Source: Vitellaria paradoxa
Lineage: Eukaryota > Streptophyta > Magnoliopsida > Ericales > Sapotaceae
Direction: 5' to 3'
Assembly (NCBI GenBank): GCA_019916065.1
Contig: CM034239.1
Span: forward strand, 48,869,812 to 48,933,811
DNA: 64,000 bases
Below, piece after piece: positions 12,189-24,526 of the stretch; within the stretch, counting starts at the first letter, position 1, and the number at the start of each line of letters is the position of its first letter. Both the position numbers and the translations under genes were made by a program. A model generated the notes under the pieces. That model was not told where the DNA came from. It made no database searches and saw nothing but the letters and a program-made list of their open reading frames with translations.

Positions 12189-12190
12189 AT
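12149..12190. repeat. (TA)n(TG)n microsatellite, copy A
   Basis: A run of TA followed by TG repeats lies upstream of the broken lysine-rich ORF. The matching run in copy B is at 21147-21190 with a different TG count. Confidence 0.85.
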
Positions 12191-12233
12191 TAGTTTTTAG
12201 GAGCATAACTACGGAGGTGAATAATAAGAAGAA

Positions 12234-12303
12234 ATGTGAAAATCTAAAAACAAGACTAAAAGAGGTGGCCAAAATTGAAAAGGGCAAGGCTCCAATTTGA
12301 TAG
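12234..12303 (+). pseudogene. lysine-rich small ORF, nonsense copy A
   Basis: Homologous to the start of the intact ORF at 42136. The second codon is TGA here (ATGTGA) where the intact copy has TGG, and homology ends after a KGKAP-like stretch at a TGA near 12300. The rest of the ORF is missing. Confidence 0.7.
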
Positions 12304-12366
12304 TTGGTAACCACTGCCACACTTAACAAAATATTTAATTTTTAATATCCAAGATTTGTCATCAAG

Positions 12367-14392
12367 GATGGGGGTGGATATCTCAGCCGACCCATCCGAA
12401 TCCGATCTATTATTCGATTTGAATAGATGTAAAATTTGAAATTTTTTTTGAAGATTTGATCGGATTTGGATTTGATTTTTAAAAAAAAATTAGATATTGG
12501 ATCGGATATGGGGATGACATTGCCTTCGCGCCAATCTGCTCCGAATCCGATATCTAATGCGAATCTACCACAATCTATCCTGATATATCCCAATCTATCC
12601 CGAAAAATATCTAATAACCCAAAATCATTTGAAACAATGATAACAACATTATCACTATACCATGGCAAACAATATTTATATTCATAATACTCTAAACTTA
12701 TTGAATTTTATTATTATTATCATTAAAATGAATATTGATAAATAAATTTTAAACAAAAATTGTTATCGATTTATATTAATTAGGGTGTGTTTGGGAAAGA
12801 AATTATAAACATTCATAATACTCTAAACGTATTGAACTTTACTATTATTATCATTAAAATGAATATTGATAAATAAATTTCAAACAAAAATTGTCATCGT
12901 TTTATATTAATTAGAGTGTGTTTGTGAAAGAAATTATAAATTTAATTTTTTTCTTACTTTTGTGCAAATTAAAGTTTTAAAAGTTCAATTTATTTATTTT
13001 ATACGCAAAATCAAGAAAACTTAAAGAGGTAAATTTAAAATTTTATAAGATATATCATTTGGGACTCTACAAAATTATATAAATCCCTTTAAAATTTAAA
13101 TTTTTACTTACTGCACAAATTATAAAACTATAATTTTTATGAATTTATATTAATTTATTCAATTTCAAACCCCATTATGACTTGTGAACTCAATTATTTT
13201 TAGAAAAATATCTAGATATAAATTTTAAAAAATAATTAAAATATTTTATTTACTATTTTATTTTATTTTTCTTATTTTTAGTACAAAAAATTTTACTGTT
13301 TCATTAAGTAACTTCTTTCTTGAACTTTGAATAGTTTATTATTTTTCCCATATTTTTAACATTTTCAACTAAAATATATTTTTTTAAACTTTTCAATATT
13401 GATATTCAAAAGAGTTTTCTAGAAAATAGATTTTTCAAATAGTTTAACTAAAATGTTTCATAAAACATTTAATATTTTTTTATAATGGAAATTATTTTTG
13501 TAAAAATATATAGAGAAGGCAACTTATTAATTTTTTTCTTAGATAGTTTGATAAGTGCAGATAATTACATTTTAAATTTTTTACAAAAAAAAAAAAAAAA
13601 AAAAACTTATGCAGATGAGTTATTTTATTATGATAAAAATTTATAATTCTATGTTATTCTAAAAAATTATTTGTTATTATAAAAAAATTAAAAATTTTTT
13701 GTAATTTTATTTTTTTCTATACGTGAATGGTGAGAAAAAAAATCAGTTATTCTATTTTGAAATTAGTTTAATGTAAAAAGTTAATAGGGACAATAAAGAA
13801 TTAGAAATTTAAATTTACAACTTTTATTTTTATGTTTGTAGGTTTTATATACGAAAAAATTTTAAAAAGCTAAAATAAAAATTATTTTTATTTATATTTT
13901 TAGCAATCATAAGAAAATAAATTTAAATTTATTTGATTAAGATATAAAATAAATTAAAATTTATTTACAAACTTTTGTCATGTTTCTTAATATTTTGATA
14001 TTTATTTATTTTTTTACAAATCTTTTAAAATTTACCAGCTCATGTTTTTTTTTTTATATATTTTAATCATTATAGTATTTTTAAATATATTACTAGATTA
14101 TTGAAATATATTACATTATTTACAAAATATGTTATTATGTATTACTTTGATTTTGGAGATGAATTATTTGGTAGTAATAGGTTATATATAACTTAAGGGC
14201 AGATTCAAAAGTGAACAAATAGTTTGAAATTTTAGATATCTGTAGATATATCTGTTCTCTGTTTGGAGCGGGAATGAAGGTTCAAAAAAAGATCTGTTTA
14301 GAATTCGGAGCAAATTTGAAATTAGACAAAGAATTTAAAATTTGAATTTGGATAATGTCATATCCGCATCTTATTTACCCCATTCCCATCTC
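12367..14392. mobile_element. non-autonomous hAT-like element, copy A
   Basis: A 2026-bp insertion is flanked by TCATCAAG (12359-12366) and TAATCAAG (14393-14400), an 8-bp target duplication with one mismatch. It starts GATGGGGGTGG, and its right end read inward is GAGATGGGAATGGGG, a hAT-type terminal repeat. The paralogous site near 30100 reads straight from GCCATCAAG into AAGAGAAAAAGG without the insert. Inside are GGATCGGAT-type motifs, a direct tandem repeat of about 131 bp (12681-12941), and no transposase frame. Confidence 0.7.
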
Positions 14393-14754
14393 TAATCAAG
14401 GAAAGAAAAGGGGGTGAGATCTGCAGTATATATATATTATTTTAATATTATTAAATGTTATTTTAATCGCAGACGCTAGCGCAAGTACTCCGCGAGCTCC
14501 AACAAGGATTTCCTGGAAGCCTAAAACAACACCAACATGGCACGCCATAGCAATCTCTTTTCAAGCATGCGGCAATGTCTATGCTCCCACCTCCCTCTTC
14601 CCTGCTACCACTGTCATTTCCTGCGGGGGAAAATACGAGAAATTTAGTTTAAAATAATTATTTAAAAAAGAGATAAAACGATAATTCTGGTATAACTTGA
14701 TTCGGAAGAGTCAGACCTTAACGCTCTTCCATCTGAGCGCACGTGCATAAAGGC

Positions 14755-15205
14755 ATCACATATTTAATTTATTAATTATTATTTTTTAATTATATTTAAA
14801 ATTCTATCTAACTTTTGAACTATTTATTTTAATTCGTCATTATTGTCTCATATTTAATAACTTAATTATTATTTTTAATTTAAAAAAAACCTTAGAAGTA
14901 TATTTAATGTATTAATTATTATTTTTTAATTTTATTTAAAATTTTATCCAATACTAATAAAAAACTTTTGAACTTCCTACCTACTCTAACTCATTTATAC
15001 AAGTTAAAATTATTTTACATTTAATACATTAATTATTATTTCTTTAATTTTATATAAAATTTTATATATGCAAACACAAATAAAAAAAAAAAAAAACTTT
15101 TGAACTTTCTACTAACTCTATTTATAGATGTCATAATTATTTTGTATTTAATGCAATAATTATTCTTTCCTAATTTTATCTAAAATTTTATGACACCATA
15201 TATGA
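14755..15205. repeat. degenerate tandem repeats, copy A
   Basis: Three to four diverged units of roughly 110-130 bp recur, each built on ATTAATTATTATTTTTTAATTTTA followed by ACTTTTGAACT. Very AT-rich; no coding content. The B equivalent is 23758-24200. Confidence 0.6.
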
Positions 15206-15530
15206 TAAGCTTCATGAGCGGTTCAAGGGTTGCAGTGTGAGAATGAAAGATTAAGATGTAAGCAATATTTACTGATTTTGTCAAATAACACTTATGACAG
15301 TATTTATTAATCCAATCAAACTTGATTAAATCCTAATCCTTCATTCTTCCTTCATTCCTACGCTACGGCAGTGATTTTGCTCTGCAACCTGGAATCCCTC
15401 GTGATACCCTTAAATTAATTACTGGACACAGCCTGCAACAAGTCGCTTTGGTTGGAATTTTTTTTTTTTTTTGGTTTTTCCTAATAATATATTTATTATT
15501 ATATACTTCACCGTGAAGGTTTAGAAAGCA

Positions 15531-15811
15531 TCAATAATTTAAAACAAGAATTGTTATTTTGCCTGTATTGTTTGTGAGTTCTGTTATCTCATGATCCTCA
15601 ATGTGTTCATCCCTGCCTTTGATGACACCAGTGTCCAAGCTACCTGTGGGAAGATGGTATGAGAAAAGTACAACAAAATGCCAATAGATGAAAGTGAACT
15701 TTGGTTTATAATCATTGAAATATGAATACCCTCACACTCATGGGCAGCAGAAAGGATCAGGAAGAGCAAGCAGAAGAAACTGATGAAATGCCTCATGTAT
15801 GTGGTTGCCAT
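15531..15811 (-). CDS. putative small secreted peptide, two exons, copy A
   Basis: Exon 1 (15811-15730) and exon 2 (15643-15531) join in phase 1 across an 86-bp intron (donor GTATTC, acceptor CCCACAG) to give 64 residues. Residues 1-25 are a clear signal peptide: MATTYMRHF, a hydrophobic core FFCLLFLILSAA, then HECEG. The remainder is short and polar, GSLDTGVIKGRDEHIEDHEI and onward, with no cysteine pattern. I recognise no peptide family. A TATA box stands 40-47 bases upstream of the ATG. Copy B keeps the frame with mainly mild changes, while the third copy is broken. An alternative donor, GTGAGG, three codon-positions upstream would keep the same frame. Expression is not shown by sequence alone. 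Confidence 0.55.
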
Positions 15812-15850
15812 GGATAAGACTCAATGAATTTTTGGTTGGGACACAAAAGG

Positions 15851-15858
15851 CTTTTATA
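15851..15858 (-). promoter_or_regulatory. TATA box of secreted-peptide gene, copy A
   Basis: The minus strand reads TATAAAAG within GCTATAAAAGCC, 40-47 bases before the start codon. The same box is kept at 24846-24853 (copy B) and 38061-38068 (third copy, now cut off from its gene by a Copia element). Confidence 0.6.
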
Positions 15859-17023
15859 GCCCAAAAAACATTATTAATTTGGTAAATCTTTTTTCTATTT
15901 TATTATTATTATTATTTTTTTTTGGGGGCCTCAATTCGGAATGCATTCATTTTATTCTTATTATCTTTTTAATTCAATTGTAAAATTGGAAAGTAATTAT
16001 TTAATACTATCCTTAACTGCAAGAAGAATAATTCCTTTGAAAATTAATTGTTTCCTATCAATAGCAATTAATTTTGGAAAATAAATTATACCTACCGGTT
16101 AGGAAAGAAATTGTTTGAGAAATGTTTATAATTAATGGATGAGAGTGAGGGATTCTATTTGCACTTTACAAATGGCGTATTACACTCAATTATACCTTTT
16201 TCATTAATTGAAATGATAATCAATTTTATTTTTTCATTAATTGAAATTATAAAATTACTCTTTTTATTAACTATTTTTATATATAATTTGAAATCACATA
16301 ATTGCATTTGTCAAGAGAATGAAAAAAGAAATATTTTTAAAGATTAAAATAAAATTTATTTATATTTATAATTTTAACAAGTATATTAAAATAATTTCTA
16401 TTTTATTTTATTTTCTAACTTAATCAAACAATAAAATTAATTTCTTTCATTTATTTTTCTTTACAAAATTTCTTTCATTCAAACTTTTGTCATCATTCTC
16501 AAATCATTTAATGGGAGTTTATTTGAATTAAAAAAAATATCAAAACAAGTAATCAATCTATCAAAAAAGATTAACTTTTTTACCAAAAAAATTCAAACAA
16601 ACCACAAGAATCATTCTTCAGCAAATCTAATTTTATTTTTTTATAATAGCAAATACTTTAAAAAAACTAGAATTAAAAATGCTTATCACATTCGTTTTAG
16701 GAGGTCGGTCACTATTTATGGACTTATAAAGATTTGAGTCATACCTAAAAATTTTATTTGTGAATAAGTCACACTTACAATAAAAAGACCAAAAAAGATA
16801 TCATGTATTTTTCACTACATTTCAAAACTGTCAGTTTTATCCGAGAATAGTGCACACTTTACTCATAACTTCCGTGACTTTCCATCTTCTTTATAAAGCA
16901 AATAAAACTGATTTTTTGAAACAAAATCAAAACTGTTTGAGAAAAACCTAATTCCGCGACTTTCCATCTTCTTTACAAAATAAGCAAAACTAATTTTTGG
17001 AAACAAAATCAAAACTATTTAGG

Positions 17024-17204
17024 AAAACAGTACCATATAATAAAACAATACCGCATAAAAAATAATACCACATAATAAAACATTATCGCATAAAAATAGT
17101 ACCGCATATAAAACAGTACCGCATAATAAAATAGTGCCACATAATAAAACAGTACCGCATAATAAAACAGTACCGCATAATAAAAACAGTACCTCATTAA
17201 AACA
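17024..17204. repeat. short tandem repeats of AACAGTACCGCATAATAA type
   Basis: About ten imperfect copies of an 18-19-bp unit, each with ACAGTACCGCAT or a one-to-three-base variant. The motif is the exact complement of the ATGCGGTACTGT that recurs in the neighbouring 146-bp array. Tyrosine/leucine-rich open frames here are only translations of the repeat. Confidence 0.85.
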
Positions 17205-18617
17205 GCACCATTCTTTGCATGATATAGTCATGCGGTACTGTTTTTGAACGAGCATGCATCCTAAAAAAAATAGTACCGCAGACATGTGGTACTGTTACAC
17301 ATGCGGTACTGTCGGTCATTCGTTTAATATGTGAACTATTTTTGTGTTTACATGTGATGTTTGCATGATAGAGTCATGCGGTACTGCTTTTGAACGAGTA
17401 TGCATCCTAAAAAAAACAGTACCGCAGACATGTGGTACTGTCACACATGCGGTACTGTCGGTCATTCGTTTGATATGTGAACTATTTTTGTGTTTACATA
17501 TGATGTTTGCATGATATAGTCATGCGGTACTGTTTTTGAACGAGCATGCATCCTAAAAAAAACAGTACCGCAGGCATGTGGTACTGTCACACATGCGGTA
17601 CTGTTGGTCATTCGTTTGATATGTAAACTATTTTTATGTTTACATATGATGTTTGCATGATATAGTCATGCGGTACTGTTTTTGAACGAGCATGCATCCT
17701 AAAAAAATAGTACCGCAGACATGTGGTACTGTCACACATGCGGTACTGTCGGTTATTCGTTTGATATGTGAACTATTTTTGTGTTTACATGTGATGTTTG
17801 CATGATAGAGTCATGCGGTACTGTTTTTGAACGAGCATGCATCCTAAAAAAAACAGTACCGTAGACATGTGGTACTGTCACACATGCGGTACTGTCGGTC
17901 ATTCGTTTGATATGTGAACTATTTTTGTGTTTACATGTGATGTTTGCATGATAGAGTCGTACGGTACTGTTTTTGAACGAGCATGCATCCTAAAAAAAAC
18001 AGTACCGCAGACATGTGGTACTGTCACACATGCGGTACTGTCGGTCATTCGTTTGATATGTGAACTATTTTTGTGTTTACATGTGATGTTTGCATGATAG
18101 AGTCGTACGGTACTGTTTTTGAACGAGCATGCATCCTAAAAAAAACAGTACCGCAGACATGTGGTACTGTCACACATGCGGTACTGTCGATTATTCGTTT
18201 GATATGTGAACTATTTTTGTGTTTACATGTGATGTTTGCATGATAGAGCCATGCGGTACTGTTTTTTAATGAGCATGCATCCTTAAAAAAATAGTACCGC
18301 AGACATGTGGTACTGTCACACATGCGGTACTGTCGGTCATTCGTTTGATATGTGAACTATTTTTGTGTTTACATGTGATGTTTACATGATAAAGTCGTGT
18401 GGTACTGTTTTTGAACGAGCATGCATCCTAAAAAAAACAGTACCGTAGACATGTAGTACTGTCACACATGCGGTACTGTCGGTTATTCGTTTGATATGTG
18501 AACTATTTTTGTGTTTACATGTGATGTTTGCATGATATAGTCATGCGGTACTGTTTTTGAACGCGGTACTGTTTTTGAACGAGCATGCATCCTAAAAAAA
18601 ACAGTACCGCAGTCATG
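17205..18617. repeat. 146-bp minisatellite array, about nine units
   Basis: The landmark ATGCATC recurs at 17254, 17400, 17546, 17692, 17837, 17983, 18129, 18275, 18421 and 18585. The spacing is 145-146 bp except the last (164), which holds an extra 18-bp duplication. Each unit has four copies of ACAGTACC or its complement GGTACTGT. Two face each other as ACAGTACC-GCAGACATGT-GGTACTGT and can fold into a hairpin. Units are nearly identical, which suggests recent amplification. Confidence 0.92.
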
Positions 18618-20339
18618 TGTTTAAATACGTAATCCAGATCTGTATATATTCATTCGATCGATGTTAATCTTATAGCACAAACTCACGTAATCCGTGTGTA
18701 TTCCTTCGTATATAATCCTTTAACAGATTTTTATCTCACTATATGTTCACGCAATTGATAAGGAATGAAACAAAAACGGAAAACGTGATTCTAGGTTCCA
18801 TAATTTTCGGCAACTTCATCTCAATTAATTATAGAAAAAGGGCATTTAAGTCATATTATAAATTATATTTAAAATAAACTCGTGGGACCCACTCAAAAGT
18901 ATGACTTAAATACAAAACTTTTCACATTAATATGACTTAAAAGCAATACTTTTTTTTGAGTGTGACTAATAACTTTAAAAGATTACCAAGTATGACTTGG
19001 ATACAATTTTCCATTTACTTTTTAGGCCAAACATTGGGCTTAATTACATTATAAACTCATAAACGAGCCCATGAGACATCAAAGATTCAAAATTGCTCTT
19101 AAAAAATACTACGTATTGGGCATTTAGAGTTATAAAAAGTGATAAAATTTGATAAAAGTTGTGAGTTCTTAATTCATGTAATAAAATAAAAAATAAATAA
19201 TTTTTAGATATTTTTAATATTTTTCAACAATTTTTTGAGTTTCAAACGGAACTATAATTCTTGTGCATTGAGCCTTGTGCTTTTTTACATTGAAAGTGAG
19301 AGCGCAAGCATGATAGAGAAAAATCAATATTTATTAATTTATTAAAATTTTATATTTTTATAAATATAAAATTTAAAAATTAAAACAATTATTTCGAATT
19401 ATATTAGTTAGATTTAAATAAATAATGAGTATTTTAGTGAAAACTTAATGGGTATATAAAATATTAATAAAATACAAAACTATAATTACTTAAATAACTT
19501 ATAATTTTTCAAAAAATAACTTATATATGTTAATATTGATGTTTGCATATTTATTGCTGCATATTAAAGATATACAATAAAATTCTATATCATAAGTAAT
19601 TGTAAGAGGGAAATATTTTTTTGTTCATTGCAACTAAATCTTGATGGCTTTGTAAAGGGGAAAAAAATGGATGGGATATTATTATAGTAAAAAAATGAGA
19701 GTTATTCGAATATTAGAGTTACAAATTGTTATTTGGGAAGCATTATTTATATACACAATAAGCTATAATACATTGCTTTTACTAAATATTGGGGGCAATC
19801 ATATGAGATAATATTTTAATACATCAATTACACTTTGTTCGGATTAAAGATTCATCAAAGAAAAAGAAAAAAGCCATAGAGATTCAAAATCCCTTCTTTT
19901 ACTTGTGTTGAAATAGAAAATAGAAGGGAAAATATATGAAATTTTTAAAAATTAAAATTTAATATATTAATGAATGCTTTTTATTTTATTATATATATAT
20001 ATATATATTTAGATAAATATATATTTTTCTCTTTCTTATCATTTTTTCTCATCAAATCTTCACTTCAAATACATGTTGATATACTTGATTGAAAGGCATT
20101 TGGAGTATCTATTGGGAATTTTTTCAAACGCTCCATTAGGGATTTGCTACCATGTGTGGCTTATGGGGCCTACATAACATCGGTGCTCGATTACTTATTC
20201 CGCTAATGTACTTACAGACATATTATGAAATCCTCCTGTTCACCTGCCGCTCAGTAGCATGACTTTGCACTACCGTTGATAGCTGTGGAAAAACCCTACA
20301 CTAGTGAACCAAGTTTTAAGGAAATAAAGTTGATAGTTA

Positions 20340-20440
20340 TAGGTTTGGGTACAGTAGTAAACTCTTGATCTTACAAGTTGTAACTAAGCGAGGTTGCAAG
20401 TTTGAATCTCCAAAACCCTTTATAAATATTATTATTATTA
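20340..20440 (+). mobile_element. possible SINE head, copy B
   Basis: Counterpart of 11337-11443, with a shorter ATT tail. Confidence 0.35.
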
Positions 20441-21146
20441 TGAAGTGTGCATTTCTTTTTTATATACGGCAAAAAAAATTACAATTAAGCCAATACAAAT
20501 GCTTTAAAATAATAATAATAATACAATGGTGCATTCAAATATCATGTAGTTTAAAATATTTGAAAAGAAAATATAAGTTATTTAATTGTAAGCTTAAAAG
20601 TCATGGTAATTATAACTATATTTATGCGTCATATAACTATGATTAAAATTAAAAAAAAATATTATTAGGATGGTTATTGTAAAATGACTTTTATTAAGAT
20701 TCAAACACATATAATGTAATATTTCAAAAAATTATTCAATGGGATCGTCATTATAAGTTGATTTTCACTAAAATTTTAGTAAGTGTAAAGTAATATTACT
20801 TTTATCTAAATATTAAATAATAGAGGCGGTCTGATAATTATTTAGAATAATTCCTTCTAAAATTATAATTCAACAAAAGAGGCAAACCCCACTAGAGATA
20901 AGGCCAACACTTATTATCGAGGTCATCTTGTGCTAATTTTAGTAACTCTACTAACTTAATTATTTGTAAAATGGTAAAAATTTAGCTTTATCCTTTCAAG
21001 ATTATTTTTCCATTTAAAAAGAGATCTAGCGTGAACATGTGTTTTAAATTCTCTTATGTGATTACAATATTACTCTTTTATTTATTCTTTAATGCTCATC
21101 ATTAATTTTTTGAGTGCAAATATTTTTTTGTAATATCTATCTATCA

Positions 21147-21188
<42 letters not shown>

Positions 21189-21190
21189 AT
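21147..21190. repeat. (TA)n(TG)n microsatellite, copy B
   Basis: Counterpart of 12149-12190; repeat number differs. Confidence 0.85.
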
Positions 21191-21235
21191 ATTAGTTTTT
21201 AGGAGCATAACTACGGAGGTGAATAATAAGAAGAA

Positions 21236-21303
21236 ATGTGAAAATCTAAAAACAAGACTAAAAGAGGTGGCCAAAATTGAAAAGGGCAAGGCTCCAATTT
21301 GAT
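21236..21303 (+). pseudogene. lysine-rich small ORF, nonsense copy B
   Basis: Same ATGTGA nonsense start and same truncation as copy A, so the damage predates the A/B duplication. Confidence 0.7.
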
Positions 21304-21367
21304 AGTTGGTAACCACTGCCACACTTACAAAATATTTAATTTTTAATATCCAAGATTTGTCATCAAG

Positions 21368-23396
21368 GATGGGGATGGATATCTCAGCCGACCCATCCGA
21401 ATCCGATCCATTATCTGATTTGAATGGATGTAAAATTTGAAATTTTTTTTGAAGATTGGATCAGATTTAGATTTGATTTTTTAAAAAAAATTGGATATTG
21501 GATCGGATATGGGGATGACATTGCCTTCGCGCCAATCTGCCCCGAATCCGATATCTAATGCGAATCTACCACAATCTATCCCGATATGTCTCAATCTATC
21601 CCAAAAAATATCTAATAACCCAAAATCATTTGAAACAATGATAACAACATTGTCACTATACCATGGCAAACAATATTCACATTCATAATACTCTAAACTT
21701 ATTAAATTTCACTATTATTATCATTAAAATGAATATTGATAAATAAATTTTAAACAAAAATTGTTATCGATTTACATTAATTAGGGTGTGTTTGGGAAAG
21801 AAATTATAAACATTCATAATACTCTAAACGTATTGAACTTTACTATTATTATCATTAAAATGAATATTGATAAATAAATTTCAAACAAAAATTGTTATCG
21901 TTTTATATTAATTAGGGTGTGTTTGTGAAAAAAATTATAAATTTAATTTTTTTCTTACTTTTGTGCAAATTAAAGTTTTAAAAGTTCAATTTATTTCTTT
22001 TATACGCAAAATCAAGAAAACTTAAAGAGGTAAATTTAAAATTTTATAAGATATATCATTTGGGACTCTACAAAATTATATAAATCCCTTTAAAATTTAA
22101 ATTTTTACTTACTGCACAAATTATAAAACTATAATTTTTATGAATTTATATTAATTTATTCAATTTCAAACCCCATTATGACTTGTGAACTCAATTGTTT
22201 TTAGAAAAATATCTAGATATAAATTTTAAAAAATAATTAAAATATTTTATTTGCTATTTTATTTTATTTTTCTTATTTTTAGTACAAAAAATTTTACTGT
22301 TTCATTAAGTAACTTCTTTCTTGAACTTTGAATAGTTTATTATTTTCCCCATATTTTTAACATTTTCAACTAAAATATATTATTTTAAACTTTTCAATAT
22401 TGATATTCAAAAGAGTTTTCTAGAAAATAGATTTTTCAAATAGTTTAACTAAAATGTTTCATAAAACATTTAATATTTTTTTATAATGGAAATTATTTTT
22501 TTAAAAATATATAGAGAATGCAACTTATTAATTTTTTTCTTAGATAGTTTGATAAGTGCAGATAATTACATTTTAAATTTTTTACAAAAAAAAAAAAAAC
22601 TTATGCAGATGAGTTATTTTATTATGATAAAAATTTATAATTCTATGTTATTCTAAAAAATTATTTGTTATTATAAAAAAATTAAAAATTTTTTGTAATT
22701 TTATTTTTTTCTATACGTGAATGGTGAGAAAAAAATCAGTTATTCTATTTTGAAATTAGTTTAATGTAAAAAGTTAATAGGGACAACAAAGAATTAGAAA
22801 TTTAAATTTACAACTTTTATTTTTATGTTTGTAGGTTTTATATACGAAAAAAATTTAAAAAGCTAAAATAAAAATTATTTTTATTTATATTTTTAGCAAT
22901 CATAAGAAAATAAATTTAAATTTATTTGATTAAGATATAAAATAAATTAAAATTTATTTACAAACTTTTGTCATGTTTTTTAATATTTTGATATTTATTT
23001 ATTTTTTACAAATCTTTTAAAATTTATTTATTTTAAAATTTACCAACTCATGTTTTTTTTTATATTTTAATCATTATAGTATTTTTAAATATATTACTAG
23101 ATTATTGAAATATATTACATTATTTACAAAATATGTTATTATGTATTACTTTGATTTTGGAGATGAATTATTTGGTAGTAATAGGTTATATATAACTTAA
23201 GGACAGATTCAAAGGTGAACAAATAGTTTGGAATTTTAGATATCTGTAGATATATCTGTTCTCTGTTTGGAACGGGAATGAAGGTTCAAAAAAAGATCTG
23301 TTTAGAATTCGGAGCAAATTTGGAATTAGACAAAGAATTTAAAATTTAAATTTGGATAATATCATATTCGCATCTTATTTACCCCATTCCCATCTC
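21368..23396. mobile_element. non-autonomous hAT-like element, copy B
   Basis: Same insertion as 12367-14392, with target duplications TCATCAAG (21360-21367) and TAATCAAG (23397-23404). It was carried along by the segmental duplication, not inserted a second time. Confidence 0.7.
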
Positions 23397-23757
23397 TAAT
23401 CAAGGAAAGAAAAGGGGGTGAGATCTGCAGTATATATATATTATTTTAATATTATTAAATGTTATTTTAATCGCAGACGCTAGCGCAAGTACTCTGCGAG
23501 CTCCAACAAGGATTTCCTGGAAGCCTAAAACAACACCAACATGGCACGCCATAGCAATCTCTTTTCAAGCATGCGGCAATGTCTATGCTCCCACCTCCCT
23601 GTTCCCTGCTACCACTGTCATTTCCTGCGGGGAAAATACAAGAAATTTAGTTTAAAATAATTATTTAAAAAAGAGATAAAACGATAATTCTGGTATAACT
23701 TGATTCGGAAGAGTCAGACCTTAACGCTCTTCCATCTGGGCGCACGTGCATAAAGGC

Positions 23758-24200
23758 ATCACATATTTAATTTATTAATTATTATTTTTTAATTATATTT
23801 AAAATTCTATCTAACTTTTGAACTATTTATTTTAATTCGTCATTATTGTCTCATATTTAATAACTTAATTATTATTTTTAATTTAAAAAAAACCTTAAAA
23901 GTATATTTAATGTATTAATTATTATTTTTTAATTTTATTTAAAATTTTATCCAATACTAATAAAAGACTTTTGAACTTCCTACCTACTCTAACTCATTTA
24001 TACAAGTTAAAATTATTTTACATTTAATACATTAATTATTATTTCTTTAATTTTATATAAAATTTTATATATGCAAACACAAATAAAAAAAAAACTTTTA
24101 AACTTTCTACTAACTCTATTTATAGATGTCATAATTATTTCGTATTTAATGCATTAATTATTTTTTCTTAATTTTATCTAAAATTTTATGACACCATATA
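23758..24200. repeat. degenerate tandem repeats, copy B
   Basis: Counterpart of 14755-15205. Confidence 0.6.
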
Positions 24201-24526
24201 TGCTAGGCTTTATGAGCGGTTCAAGGGTTGCAGTGTGAGAATGAAAGATCAAGATGTAAGCAATATTTACTGATTTTGTCAAATAACACTTATGACAGTA
24301 TTTATTAATCCAATCAAACTTGATTAAATCCTAATCCTTCATTCTTCCTTCATTCCTAGGGCAGTGATTTTGCTCTGCAACCTGGAATCCCTCGTGATAC
24401 CCTTAAATTAATTACTGGACACGGCCTGCAATAAGTCGCTTTGGTTGGAATTTTTTTTTTTTTTTTTTGGTTTTTCCTAATAATATATTTATGATTATAT
24501 ACTTCACCGTGAAGGTTTAGAAAGCA

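Larger units (their letters stand above)
10003..16692. repeat. 6.7-kb segmental duplication, copy A
   Basis: This stretch aligns end to end with 19019-25688, with only scattered substitutions and short indels by eye. Homology starts at about TTTACTTTAGGCC and stops at GCTTATCACATT. Copy A contains, in order, a SINE head, a TA/TG microsatellite, a broken lysine-rich ORF, a hAT-like insertion, AT-rich degenerate repeats and the secreted-peptide gene. It is not an LTR pair: the ends are not TG...CA and no retroelement lies between. The block lies directly upstream of SCI1. Confidence 0.93.
16693..19018. mobile_element. A/B linker: possible non-autonomous transposon with a motif array
   Basis: This 2.3-kb insert separates copies A and B and is absent to the right of B. 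B's right flank instead continues as the older paralog does near 39050, so the linker is the newcomer. Its two ends carry similar motifs in inverted order: GAGTCATACC then AAGTCACACTT on the left, and AAGTCATACTT then TAGTCACACTC when the right end is read inward. The core is the short-repeat block and the 146-bp array. No transposase is present. The exact termini and target duplication could not be fixed, so the class (CACTA, MULE or other) is open. Confidence 0.5.

Noticed and set aside
12342..12687. Open frames on both strands in the hAT-like element (and copies at 21481-21688)
   Set aside because: Short, overlapping, start outside the element or lack any transposase motif.
17015..17285. 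Open frames rich in Tyr/Leu/Phe (YYAVLFYY-type repeats) on the minus strand
   Set aside because: They are translations of the 18-bp tandem repeat; no real start context or domain.
17205..18617. Regular repeats with spacers as a possible CRISPR array
   Set aside because: The whole 146-bp unit is repeated with no unique spacers, and the host is a plant.
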